From: Paraburkholderia sp. BL21I4N1
GTDB lineage: Bacteria; Pseudomonadota; Gammaproteobacteria; Burkholderiales; Burkholderiaceae
Direction of reading: 5' to 3'
NCBI RefSeq assembly: GCF_002973525.1
Contig: NZ_PVEN01000011.1
Span: 124,001-188,000 of the forward strand
Length of the DNA: 64,000 nt
The position numbers were made by a program, and so were the translations under genes. Below, piece after piece: positions 1-6,854 of this stretch. The notes below the pieces were generated by a model. That model saw only the letters and a list, made by a program, of their open reading frames with translations, did not search any database and was not told where the DNA came from. Numbering within the stretch: the first letter of the stretch is position 1; each line of letters opens with the position of its first letter.

Positions 1-235
1 TCATGCGGCGGGTTTCGAACACGGTGGCGTGATTGAACGTGAAAGCCGTGCGCAGCATGCCTTGCAAGTGCTCGCCGATGCTGCTGGACATGCCCCACAC
101 GCCGAAGAACCCCGCCGCCAGCAGCGCAAACGTCGACAGCTCCCGCGAACGCACGATCTGCCCTTCCTCGCGCGCCTTCTGCAGGCGCCGGGGAGTGGCT
201 GATTCGGTTTTTTCGAGGTCGCTGTCCTCTGCCAC
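1..235 (-). CDS. flhB: Flagellar export apparatus protein FlhB (5' part, runs off left edge)
   Basis: The 78 visible codons give the FlhB N-terminus: an acidic start (V-AEDSDLEKTE), then the charged PRRLQKAREEGQ segment, then a hydrophobic stretch beginning the first membrane helix (STFALLAAGFFGVWGM). FlhB is the inner-membrane substrate-specificity switch of the flagellar type III export gate. The start is GTG at 233-235 on the minus strand. It follows a GGAGAG ribosome site by five bases, which decides it over other codons. The remaining ~300 residues, including the autocleaving NPTH region, lie outside the window. Flanking che genes support the assignment. Confidence 0.93.
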   Translation of the reverse strand, partial: MAEDSDLEKTESATPRRLQKAREEGQIVRSRELSTFALLAAGFFGVWGMSSSIGEHLQGMLRTAFTFNHATVFETRRM

Positions 236-421
236 AAAAGCTCTCCAGTCGGCCGAGGCACGGCGCCTCTTTCCAGTGAGAGCGATTATTCCCGCTCGAC
301 GCAAGCGCTGATCGGCGGATAAGGGCGGAGAAAGGGGGGTATTTCGAGAGATGGAGCGGCGCGCGGCCGGCTGCCCAGTGTTACCCGGACAGCCGGTCAG
401 TCACGCCGTCAGACGCGTGCT

Positions 422-1732
422 TTAGAACGCCACGAACGGCTGCTGGCCGCCGCTCGCGGTCTGATCGAGGCCGTAATACACGTAGCGGCCAAAGAAGAAC
501 GGCAGACCGAGGTCGAATGCGCTGCTACCGCTGATCTGCCCGGCGAGATCGTTGAACGCGTAACTGTTGGTGTTGCCGAACAGGATCGACGCACTCAGGA
601 TACCGATGCTGGCGGTCACTCTCGCGCTGTTCGTGCCGCCCAGCGTTACCGTGCGGGTTTGCGCCGACGACGGACAGTAAAAGCCCTGGAAGTTGCTGCC
701 GCACAGCGAAAGCGAACTATCCGAGAAGAAGTAAGCGTTCGAGCCCGAATCCAGGAAGGCCTGCACCGTCGTGCCGTTGAACACGCTGTTGTTCAGATCG
801 CCGTAGGCGTCGGTGGTGAAGGACTGCGCGGCGGCCAGCGTATTGTTCGACCGCGTGCCGATGCCGAACACCAGCGTGCCGGTGGCCGACGCCGTGCCGA
901 AGTTCGACACGGCCGGCAACTGCACGATCACGCCGTTCTTGTCGACCGGGAAATTCGCCACCGGATTGGCCACCTGCTGCGCGAGCGGCACCGTGGCACG
1001 GGCACAGGACGTGCCGCCCGGGCACGCGAAGTAATTGCTGTAGTTCGCGGCCGTCACGGGGTTTGCACAGGTCGCGCCGCAATCGTTCGGTGCGGTGCCG
1101 ATGCCGAGAATGCCGTTGGCGCCGAGATCGTTGACGGTGTTTTCCGCCGAGCCGCTGCAACCGCGCGCCGGCACCGTGCTGGCGGCCAGGTCGCCGATAA
1201 TCTGCAGCGGAATGGCCGCCGTGGTCGTCTCGCCGCCAATCGTCACGCTCGCGGTGCGCACGGATCCCCACGTGTAGCCGTCGGCGAAGGTGGCGCACTC
1301 GGCGAGCGGGTTACCGCTCACGGTGCTGACCGGCAATGCGCCGAGCACCGACGAGCTGATCGCCGTATTGACCAGCCGCAAACCGAACGACGCGGTATCC
1401 ACTTGGACGTTATTGATGGTCTGACAGTTGGACGTGGATCCCGGCGCGCAAATCGTCACGCTGACCGTCGGGATATTCACGACGCCGTTCACGCCAGCGC
1501 CCACCGTGATCGTTGCCGTGTTCGCGGCATTCGGGGTGATCGGCTGCTGGGTCGGGCTGGCCGGCAGCGTTCCGCCGTTCAGCGAGTTCGAGGAATTATT
1601 GCTGCTGCTGTTGCTGTCGCCCCCTCCACCGCCGCCGCACGCAACGAGCGTGGACACCAGCAACACGGCCGCGACGGCCTGGATCCAGCTCTTGAGCTTC
1701 ACCGCCTTGATAGCACTACGCATGGTTCGCAT
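422..1732 (-). CDS. DUF3443-type secreted lipoprotein with pepsin-like landmarks
   Basis: A 436-residue exported protein. The start at 1732 has a GAGG site six bases upstream; the longer frame to 1798 would run into the upstream gene. The N-terminus is basic then hydrophobic, and ends in a lipobox (STLVAC, Cys32) followed by a Gly/Ser/Asn-rich tether, so a lipid-anchored protein is predicted. I recognise the family as DUF3443, functionally uncharacterised. In order it carries VDTAS (~111), GANGILGIG (~204), GTLVFGIG (~286), FLDSGS (~326) and a C-terminal LGLPFFFGRYVYYGLD (~408). These resemble the order of motifs in pepsin-family aspartic peptidases, although the first DTG is DTA here. It lies 14 bp after the DUF2844 gene, so the two are probably an operon. 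Peptidase activity is inference. Confidence 0.85.
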   Translation of the reverse strand: MRTMRSAIKAVKLKSWIQAVAAVLLVSTLVACGGGGGGDSNSSSNNSSNSLNGGTLPASPTQQPITPNAANTATITVGAGVNGVVNIPTVSVTICAPGSTSNCQTINNVQVDTASFGLRLVNTAISSSVLGALPVSTVSGNPLAECATFADGYTWGSVRTASVTIGGETTTAAIPLQIIGDLAASTVPARGCSGSAENTVNDLGANGILGIGTAPNDCGATCANPVTAANYSNYFACPGGTSCARATVPLAQQVANPVANFPVDKNGVIVQLPAVSNFGTASATGTLVFGIGTRSNNTLAAAQSFTTDAYGDLNNSVFNGTTVQAFLDSGSNAYFFSDSSLSLCGSNFQGFYCPSSAQTRTVTLGGTNSARVTASIGILSASILFGNTNSYAFNDLAGQISGSSAFDLGLPFFFGRYVYYGLDQTASGGQQPFVAF

Positions 1733-1746
1733 CGTCGTCCTCGCTC

Positions 1747-2283
1747 TTACTGGATGTCGGAACCGCTGACGCCAGCGGGCAACGCAGGCGGTAGCCACGC
1801 CTGCCCGTTGAATGCGCCCATATGGCCGCCGGAATGCACGACGAGGCTGCTCTGATCGACCGCGACCGGCCCACGGCCACCGCCGCGCCCGGCCTTCACG
1901 GTCTTCACGCCGGCGACGTACTGCGGAAAATAACTACCGAGCATCTCGTTCAGATCGGGCATCTGCGGGCCGCGCCACGCAATGCCGAATACGGAGCCGT
2001 CGGCCGCCAGATATTCGCGCACCACCGTGCCGTTACCGAGCGTGGTCTCACGCACGGTGTACGACGCGGAAGCGGAACTGGAGGACGCGGCACCGGATGC
2101 CGAACGCATTACGCTCAACGCGGCGCTCGCGGCGGGCTGCACGGTGCGGGAGGAAACCGATGCGTCCGCGGGCGGGGTCATCGGGGCGCCGCCCAATCCC
2201 GCATAGGCAGACGGCACGACGAACAGCGAACTGGGCAAGACTAGCGCCGTAACGATCCTGGCGCGGCGTACACAACTCCACAT
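1747..2283 (-). CDS. DUF2844 secreted protein
   Basis: A 178-residue protein with a Sec signal peptide and likely cleavage after SAYA (residue ~28), followed by GLGGAP. The mature part is Ala/Ser-rich. It then has a compact domain with VRETTLGNGTVVREYL and a GIAWRGPQMPDL segment, which I recognise as DUF2844; no function is known. The ATG at 2283 follows GGGAGGAG at seven bases, a strong ribosome site. It ends 14 bp before the DUF3443 gene. The repeated pairing of these two families in Burkholderia suggests joint action in the periplasm, which is inference. Confidence 0.82.
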   Translation of the reverse strand: MWSCVRRARIVTALVLPSSLFVVPSAYAGLGGAPMTPPADASVSSRTVQPAASAALSVMRSASGAASSSSASASYTVRETTLGNGTVVREYLAADGSVFGIAWRGPQMPDLNEMLGSYFPQYVAGVKTVKAGRGGGRGPVAVDQSSLVVHSGGHMGAFNGQAWLPPALPAGVSGSDIQ

Positions 2284-2532
2284 GACGAGGCTCCTCCCGA
2301 GCTGCGCGCGGTTCGCACAGGGTGCGACCGGCTGCGTGTATGCAGATCATACGGCACCGCCGACGTGGCAAGCGGGAGGGGTTTTCCTCACCTTGCCAGC
2401 GCCCGGCGACTGTCGTCACCGGTCGGCCGTACCGCTGCTTGAGCTCGTAGTATGCCTGTGGTTTGTGTCGGTAGACAGCAAGCGCACGCGGGCGCGTGGC
2501 TTGCTATGCGGACTGGTTTGTCCAGACGATCG

Positions 2533-2555
2533 GGCGGCCCGGTAGGCGGGCCGCC
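2533..2555 (-). terminator. GC-rich hairpin downstream of cheZ
   Basis: Arms GGCGGCCCG and CGGGCCGCC pair perfectly around a five-base loop, 16 bp after the cheZ stop. There is no clear T-run on either side, so intrinsic termination is uncertain. Confidence 0.35.
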
Positions 2556-2570
2556 GGTTGCGCCGCGGGC

Positions 2571-3284
2571 TTAGAAGCCGAGGCTTGCCAGCAGGTCGTC
2601 GACTTGCGACTGGTCCTGCATCACGTCCGTCTTGCCTTCCGGATTGATCTGCGGACCATTCAGCAGATGCTCCGGGCTGCCGGTCGGCGACACTTCGGCC
2701 GCGGCCAATGCCGCCGCGTTCGCCGCGAACTGTTCGCGCCGTTCGAGCGCGATGTTCTCGACCAGCACGCCGAGCAACTGCTGCTCGATCAGATACACGA
2801 CGTCCGTGATCTTCTTGATGACCTGACCGGTCAGATCCTGGAAGTCCTGCGCGAGCATGATCTCCATGAGCTGCGAATTGGTAGCCGTGGTCGCCTCGGG
2901 CACGCCGCGCAGAAACATGCGCGTGTCGTTCATCAGCGCGCGCACTTCCTCGCGCTCGATCGGCGCCGCGTACCACTGCTCCCAACGCGCGTCGAGCACG
3001 CCGGCGTCTTTCTGCAGTTGCTCCTGGATCGGCTTGGCGACTTCGATCGACGACAGCACGCGTTCGGCGGCCTGTTCGGTCATGGTCGCGATGTACTTGA
3101 GGCGGTCGCGCGCATCCGGCACCGCTTCGGCCGCACGCTCGACATGCTTGTCGAGCCCGAGCTCGCGCATCGAATCGCGCAGCGTGCGGGTCAGTGCTCC
3201 AATGCGGGCGAGGATGCGGTCGGACGCGAAGTCGCCGCTCTCATTCACCGCTTCGGCGCCTTGCGCATTGGTCGGCAGAGTCAC
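2571..3284 (-). CDS. cheZ: CheY-P phosphatase CheZ
   Basis: A 237-residue, largely helical protein that dephosphorylates CheY-P and ends the motor signal. The active-site helix is visible as AQDFQDLTGQVIKK, containing the catalytic Gln and the neighbouring Asp. The C-terminus ends in the CheY-tethering peptide (QSQVDDLLASLGF) after a flexible linker. The start is GTG at 3284, one base after the cheY stop; an overlapping ATG at 3286 is out of frame. This spacing indicates translational coupling with cheY. It is the last gene of the che operon. Confidence 0.96.
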   Translation of the reverse strand: MTLPTNAQGAEAVNESGDFASDRILARIGALTRTLRDSMRELGLDKHVERAAEAVPDARDRLKYIATMTEQAAERVLSSIEVAKPIQEQLQKDAGVLDARWEQWYAAPIEREEVRALMNDTRMFLRGVPEATTATNSQLMEIMLAQDFQDLTGQVIKKITDVVYLIEQQLLGVLVENIALERREQFAANAAALAAAEVSPTGSPEHLLNGPQINPEGKTDVMQDQSQVDDLLASLGF

Positions 3285-3285
3285 A

Positions 3286-3681
3286 TCAGCTCCCGGCTTT
3301 CGCCATCTTCTCGAGAATCTTGTTCAGCTTCTCGTCGAGCGTCGCGGCCGTGAACGGCTTGACGACATAACCGCTCGCGCCAGCCTGGGCCGCCGCGATG
3401 ATGTTTTCCTTCTTCGACTCGGCCGTCACCATCAGCACCGGCAGGTGCGTGAGGTTCGCGTCGGCGCGGATTTCCTTGAGCATGGCCAGACCGTCGAGGT
3501 TCGGCATGTTCCAGTCGGAAATCACGAAGTCGTAGGTACCGCCGCGCAAACGCGCGAGGCCGGCCTGACCATCTTCCGCCTCGTCGACGTTCGAATAGCC
3601 CAGCTCCTTGAGGAGGTTGCGAACGATCCGGCGCATCGTCGGAAAGTCGTCAACTACCAGAATCTTCATTCCCTTATCCAT
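3286..3681 (-). CDS. cheY: Chemotaxis response regulator CheY
   Basis: A 131-residue single-domain receiver that binds FliM when phosphorylated. The acidic pocket is present (DD at 11-12) and the phospho-acceptor is Asp56 in VISDWNMPNLDG. The switch Thr (MVTAES) and the Lys in YVVKPF are also present. There is no output domain. It sits directly before its phosphatase gene cheZ, as in the enteric che operon. A second, more distant cheY copy is at 11791. Confidence 0.97.
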   Translation of the reverse strand: MDKGMKILVVDDFPTMRRIVRNLLKELGYSNVDEAEDGQAGLARLRGGTYDFVISDWNMPNLDGLAMLKEIRADANLTHLPVLMVTAESKKENIIAAAQAGASGYVVKPFTAATLDEKLNKILEKMAKAGS

Positions 3682-3766
3682 TTCATTCCCTTAGCTTGAT
3701 CCATGTGCGGCGCTTGACCGTGTCAAACCAGCGCATCAAATTAACGCCTCAATCTCCCGGCCAGCA

Positions 3767-4864
3767 TCATACCCGTTGAACGCGATCGCCCATCGACGAC
3801 AGGCGCGCCATCACGCGCCGGCTCATTTCCGGGAGCGATGCGATCTCGTCCGCCGCACCGAGCGCAATCGCTTCGCGCGGCATGCCGAACACGATACAGC
3901 TCGCTTCGTCCTGCGCAAGGGTATACGCCCCTGCTTTTTTCATGTCCAGCAGTCCCGCGGCGCCGTCGCGCCCCATGCCGGTCAGGATCACCCCGACCGC
4001 GTTCTTGCCCGCATGCTGCGCGGCCGAACGGAACAGCACATCGACCGACGGCCGATGCCGGTTCACCGGCGGATCGTCCGACAGGTGCGCAATATAGTTC
4101 GCGCCGCTGCGGGCCAGCAACAGGTGAGCGTGACCCGGTGCGATATACGCATGCCCCGGGAGCACGCGTTCTCCATGCTCTGCCTCTTTAACGGTAATCC
4201 GGCACAAACCATTGAGGCGTTGCGCAAAAGATTTTGTGAAACCCGGCGGCATATGCTGCGCGATCAGCACGGCGGGCGCATCTGGCGGCAGCGGCACCAG
4301 CACTTCGCGAATCGCTTCGGTGCCGCCCGTCGAGGCGCCGACAATAATCAGCTTTTCGGTACTGAGCAGCGGATTGTTGAACAGCGGCGCGGCGCCCACC
4401 GGCGCGTGCGCGGCATGCGCCGCCGCGTGCTGGACCGGCGCGGCCTGGCGCACACGGGCGCGGGCGGCGGCGCGGATCTTGTCGGCGAGCTTTTCCGAGT
4501 AGTCGAGCATGCCGTCGCGAATCCCGACCTTCGGCTTGGTGACGAAGTCGACCGCGCCCAGTTCGAGCGCGCGCAGCGTGATTTCGTTACCGCGTTCGGT
4601 CAGCGACGACACCATCACGACCGGCATCGGTCGCAGGCGCATCAGCTTCTCGAGGAAGTCGAGGCCGTCCATGCGGGGCATTTCGACGTCGAGCGTCAGC
4701 ACGTCCGGGTTGTGTTGCTTGATGAGATCGCGCGCGACCAACGGGTCGGGTGCGGTCGCCACGACCGTCATGTCCGGCTGGCCGTTGATGATTTCCGTCA
4801 TCAGGCTGCGGATCAGCGCCGAATCGTCGACGCACAGTACTTTGATCTTTTGCACAGCGCTCAC
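3767..4864 (-). CDS. cheB: Chemotaxis methylesterase/deamidase CheB
   Basis: A 365-residue two-domain protein. The N-terminal receiver has phospho-acceptor Asp59 (LTLDVEMPRMDG). After a linker comes the C-terminal esterase with the Ser site GASTGG, the His site AQHMPPGFT and the Asp site GMGRDGAAG. It removes methyl groups from receptors and deamidates glutamines during adaptation. The start is a GTG at 4864 whose last bases overlap the cheD stop (GTGA), so translation is coupled. A second in-frame GTG lies four codons on. Confidence 0.96.
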   Translation of the reverse strand: MSAVQKIKVLCVDDSALIRSLMTEIINGQPDMTVVATAPDPLVARDLIKQHNPDVLTLDVEMPRMDGLDFLEKLMRLRPMPVVMVSSLTERGNEITLRALELGAVDFVTKPKVGIRDGMLDYSEKLADKIRAAARARVRQAAPVQHAAAHAAHAPVGAAPLFNNPLLSTEKLIIVGASTGGTEAIREVLVPLPPDAPAVLIAQHMPPGFTKSFAQRLNGLCRITVKEAEHGERVLPGHAYIAPGHAHLLLARSGANYIAHLSDDPPVNRHRPSVDVLFRSAAQHAGKNAVGVILTGMGRDGAAGLLDMKKAGAYTLAQDEASCIVFGMPREAIALGAADEIASLPEMSRRVMARLSSMGDRVQRV

Positions 4865-5697
4865 GCCTCCTCTGTAGTTCTGGCGTTGTTTGAGTTAATC
4901 GGGCGCGAGCTGGCGCCGAACAGTTCGATGCGCGGCTTCGCTGCGCCCGCACTGCCTGCCGCCGACCCGGCTGTACCCGCTGCTCCGCCGCCGCTCGAGC
5001 TGAACAGCTCGACCTTGGGGCGTGCCGCGCCCGTCGACGAAAACAGTTCGACCTTGGGCCGCGCCGCAGCCGGCGTCGAGAACAGCTCGACACGCTTGCG
5101 CGCGGCAGCGAGCCGCTCGGCACGGGCCTCGGCGCCCTGCCGCACGAGCGCCTGTTCGCGCTCGGCCACGCCCGCTTCCTGCTGCAGACGCAATTTCTTC
5201 ACCATCACCTGACCGGTGCGCGGCATGAACGCGACCTTGCGCGGGTGCGAACCCTGCAGGTCTTCCGCGACGATCCGGATCTTCTCGAGCGCGAGGTAGC
5301 GGCGCACGAACTCCGAATTGCGGTCGCCGATGTTCATCGTCGTCATACCCGCCAGCACCGCGCCGCCGCCGAACACCTTGGCCTCGAAGCGTTCGCGCCG
5401 GCCGCCGGCCTTGATCAGTTCGTTGATCAGCACCTCCATGGCGTACGCGCCGTAGCGCATCGAATCCGACGCGGCTTGCGCAACGTCCGCGCCGTCGTCG
5501 GGCAGCATGAAGTGATTCATGCCGCCAATGCCCGCGGTGCGATCCTGAATGCACGCCGCCACGCACGAGCCGAGCACGGTGACCAGCACCATGTCTTCAT
5601 GCGTCGTGTAAAACTCGTTCGGCAACAGCTTCACGCCGGGGCGCTGGAAGTGGTTGTCGTAATACAGATTGGTTGCGATCGGCAGACGGCTGCTCAT
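4861..5697 (-). CDS. cheD: Receptor glutamine deamidase CheD with repeated C-terminal tail
   Basis: A 278-residue protein. The catalytic core is clear: Cys45 in VLGSCVAAC and His62 in GGMNHFML, with the 17-residue spacing of characterised CheD. The core accounts for roughly the first 185 residues. The remaining tail is unusual: after a charged helix it carries four copies of [KR][VI]ELF (residues ~202, 215, 228, 256) separated by Ala/Gly/Ser/Pro-rich spacers. The ATG at 5697 overlaps the cheR stop (ATGA) and its own stop overlaps cheB. The role of the tail is unknown; docking to receptors or partners is one possibility. Confidence 0.95.
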   Translation of the reverse strand: MSSRLPIATNLYYDNHFQRPGVKLLPNEFYTTHEDMVLVTVLGSCVAACIQDRTAGIGGMNHFMLPDDGADVAQAASDSMRYGAYAMEVLINELIKAGGRRERFEAKVFGGGAVLAGMTTMNIGDRNSEFVRRYLALEKIRIVAEDLQGSHPRKVAFMPRTGQVMVKKLRLQQEAGVAEREQALVRQGAEARAERLAAARKRVELFSTPAAARPKVELFSSTGAARPKVELFSSSGGGAAGTAGSAAGSAGAAKPRIELFGASSRPINSNNARTTEEA

Positions 5698-6650
5698 ACG
5701 GTCACCCCGCTCGTCGTGTGAGACGACGTCGATGTCGATGTCGATGCGCGCGCCGGCGTGCGCGTGCCGGTGGCGTCACGCGTCAGTTCGTAGACGGTCT
5801 GGCCGCGCAGCTTGAACGCCTGCGTGACGTACGTGAAGTTTTCCGAGTGGCCGGCGAACAGCAAGCCGCCCGATTTCATCAGCGGTTCGAAGCGGCCGAG
5901 CACCTGAGCCTGGGTCGGCTTGTCGAAATAGATCATCACGTTGCGGCAGAAGATCGCGTCGAACTGCGAGCGCAACTGGTAATCGCGATCGGTCAGGTTC
6001 AGTTGCTGGAAACGCACCAACGCGCGCACTTCCGGGCGCACCTTGACCATCCCGGCATGCGCGCCGGTGCCCTTCAGGAAGAAGCGCTTGAGCCGCTCGG
6101 GCGAGAGATGCTTGACCTGGTCGAACTGGTACATGCCGGCTTCGGCTTTCGCGAGCACCTGGGTGTCGATGTCCGTGGCAAGCACCGACGCCTGGCGCGC
6201 GCCGCTGTCGCCGAGCGCTTCGATCAGCGTCATCGCGATCGAGTACGGTTCTTCGCCGGTGGAGGCCGCCGAACACCAGACCGACACAGGCTGCGGACGG
6301 CGCGGCACGAACTCGGCCAGAATCGGAAAGTGATGTGCTTCGCGGAAGAACGCGGTCAGGTTGGTGGTCAGCGCATTGGTGAAGGCTTCCCACTCGGCCG
6401 GATCGTTCTCCGCTTCGAGCAGATCGAGATATTGTTTGAAGGTATCGAGACCGCGGGCCCGCAGACGGCGCGCCAGACGGCTATACGCCATGTCGCGCTT
6501 GTGATCCGACAGCGAAATGCCCGCGCTGCGATGGATCAGGTCGCGAATGCGAGCGAAATCCGCCGACGTGAATTCGAAATCCCGTCCCTGTTCACCGGAT
6601 CTAACCGGCTCCGCCCGATCGGGTCGTTGCTGTGCGCGCGTTGCCATCAT
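5694..6650 (-). CDS. cheR: Chemotaxis receptor methyltransferase CheR
   Basis: A 318-residue SAM-dependent methyltransferase that methylates receptor glutamates. The N-terminal helical domain (FARIRDLIHRSAGISLSD) and basic segment RLARRLRARG are present. The SAM-binding site SAASTGEEPYS and ATDIDTQVL follow, then the NVMIYFD and GHSENF motifs. The C-terminal ~25 residues are Ser/Thr-rich and look disordered. The ATG at 6650 overlaps the stop of a possible 63-codon gene upstream (ATGA), and its stop overlaps cheD. Confidence 0.96.
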   Translation of the reverse strand: MMATRAQQRPDRAEPVRSGEQGRDFEFTSADFARIRDLIHRSAGISLSDHKRDMAYSRLARRLRARGLDTFKQYLDLLEAENDPAEWEAFTNALTTNLTAFFREAHHFPILAEFVPRRPQPVSVWCSAASTGEEPYSIAMTLIEALGDSGARQASVLATDIDTQVLAKAEAGMYQFDQVKHLSPERLKRFFLKGTGAHAGMVKVRPEVRALVRFQQLNLTDRDYQLRSQFDAIFCRNVMIYFDKPTQAQVLGRFEPLMKSGGLLFAGHSENFTYVTQAFKLRGQTVYELTRDATGTRTPARASTSTSTSSHTTSGVTV

Positions 6651-6838
6651 GAAAGTTCCTGCCTGCGATACGAGCCATCCCGTTTGCCGCCCAGAGGGTG
6701 TCCCTGGGAGGAAGGGATTGTGTTCGCGGGGTCGCGCCCGCCCGCGAGTTCTTCCAACACGCAGTCGGCCCGCGACACGCCTTGTAAGCGTGCTTCGATG
6801 ATTCGCTCCTCATGGAGCGAGATGTCGAATGACTGCAT
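6647..6838 (-). CDS. Possible small protein between the receptor gene and cheR
   Basis: A 63-codon frame fills most of the gap between the receptor stop (6855) and the cheR start (6650). Its TGA overlaps the cheR ATG in the ATGA arrangement seen at cheD/cheR. The peptide begins MQSFDISLHEERIIEARLQG, predicted helical and charged, and becomes Gly/Arg-rich and probably disordered. The ribosome site (AGGAAG) is about 12 bases upstream, which is long. I recognise no family. It could be a real coupled gene or chance open frame in GC-rich DNA. Confidence 0.45.
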   Translation of the reverse strand: MQSFDISLHEERIIEARLQGVSRADCVLEELAGGRDPANTIPSSQGHPLGGKRDGSYRRQELS

Positions 6839-6854
6839 GTCTTTGTGCCACTTC

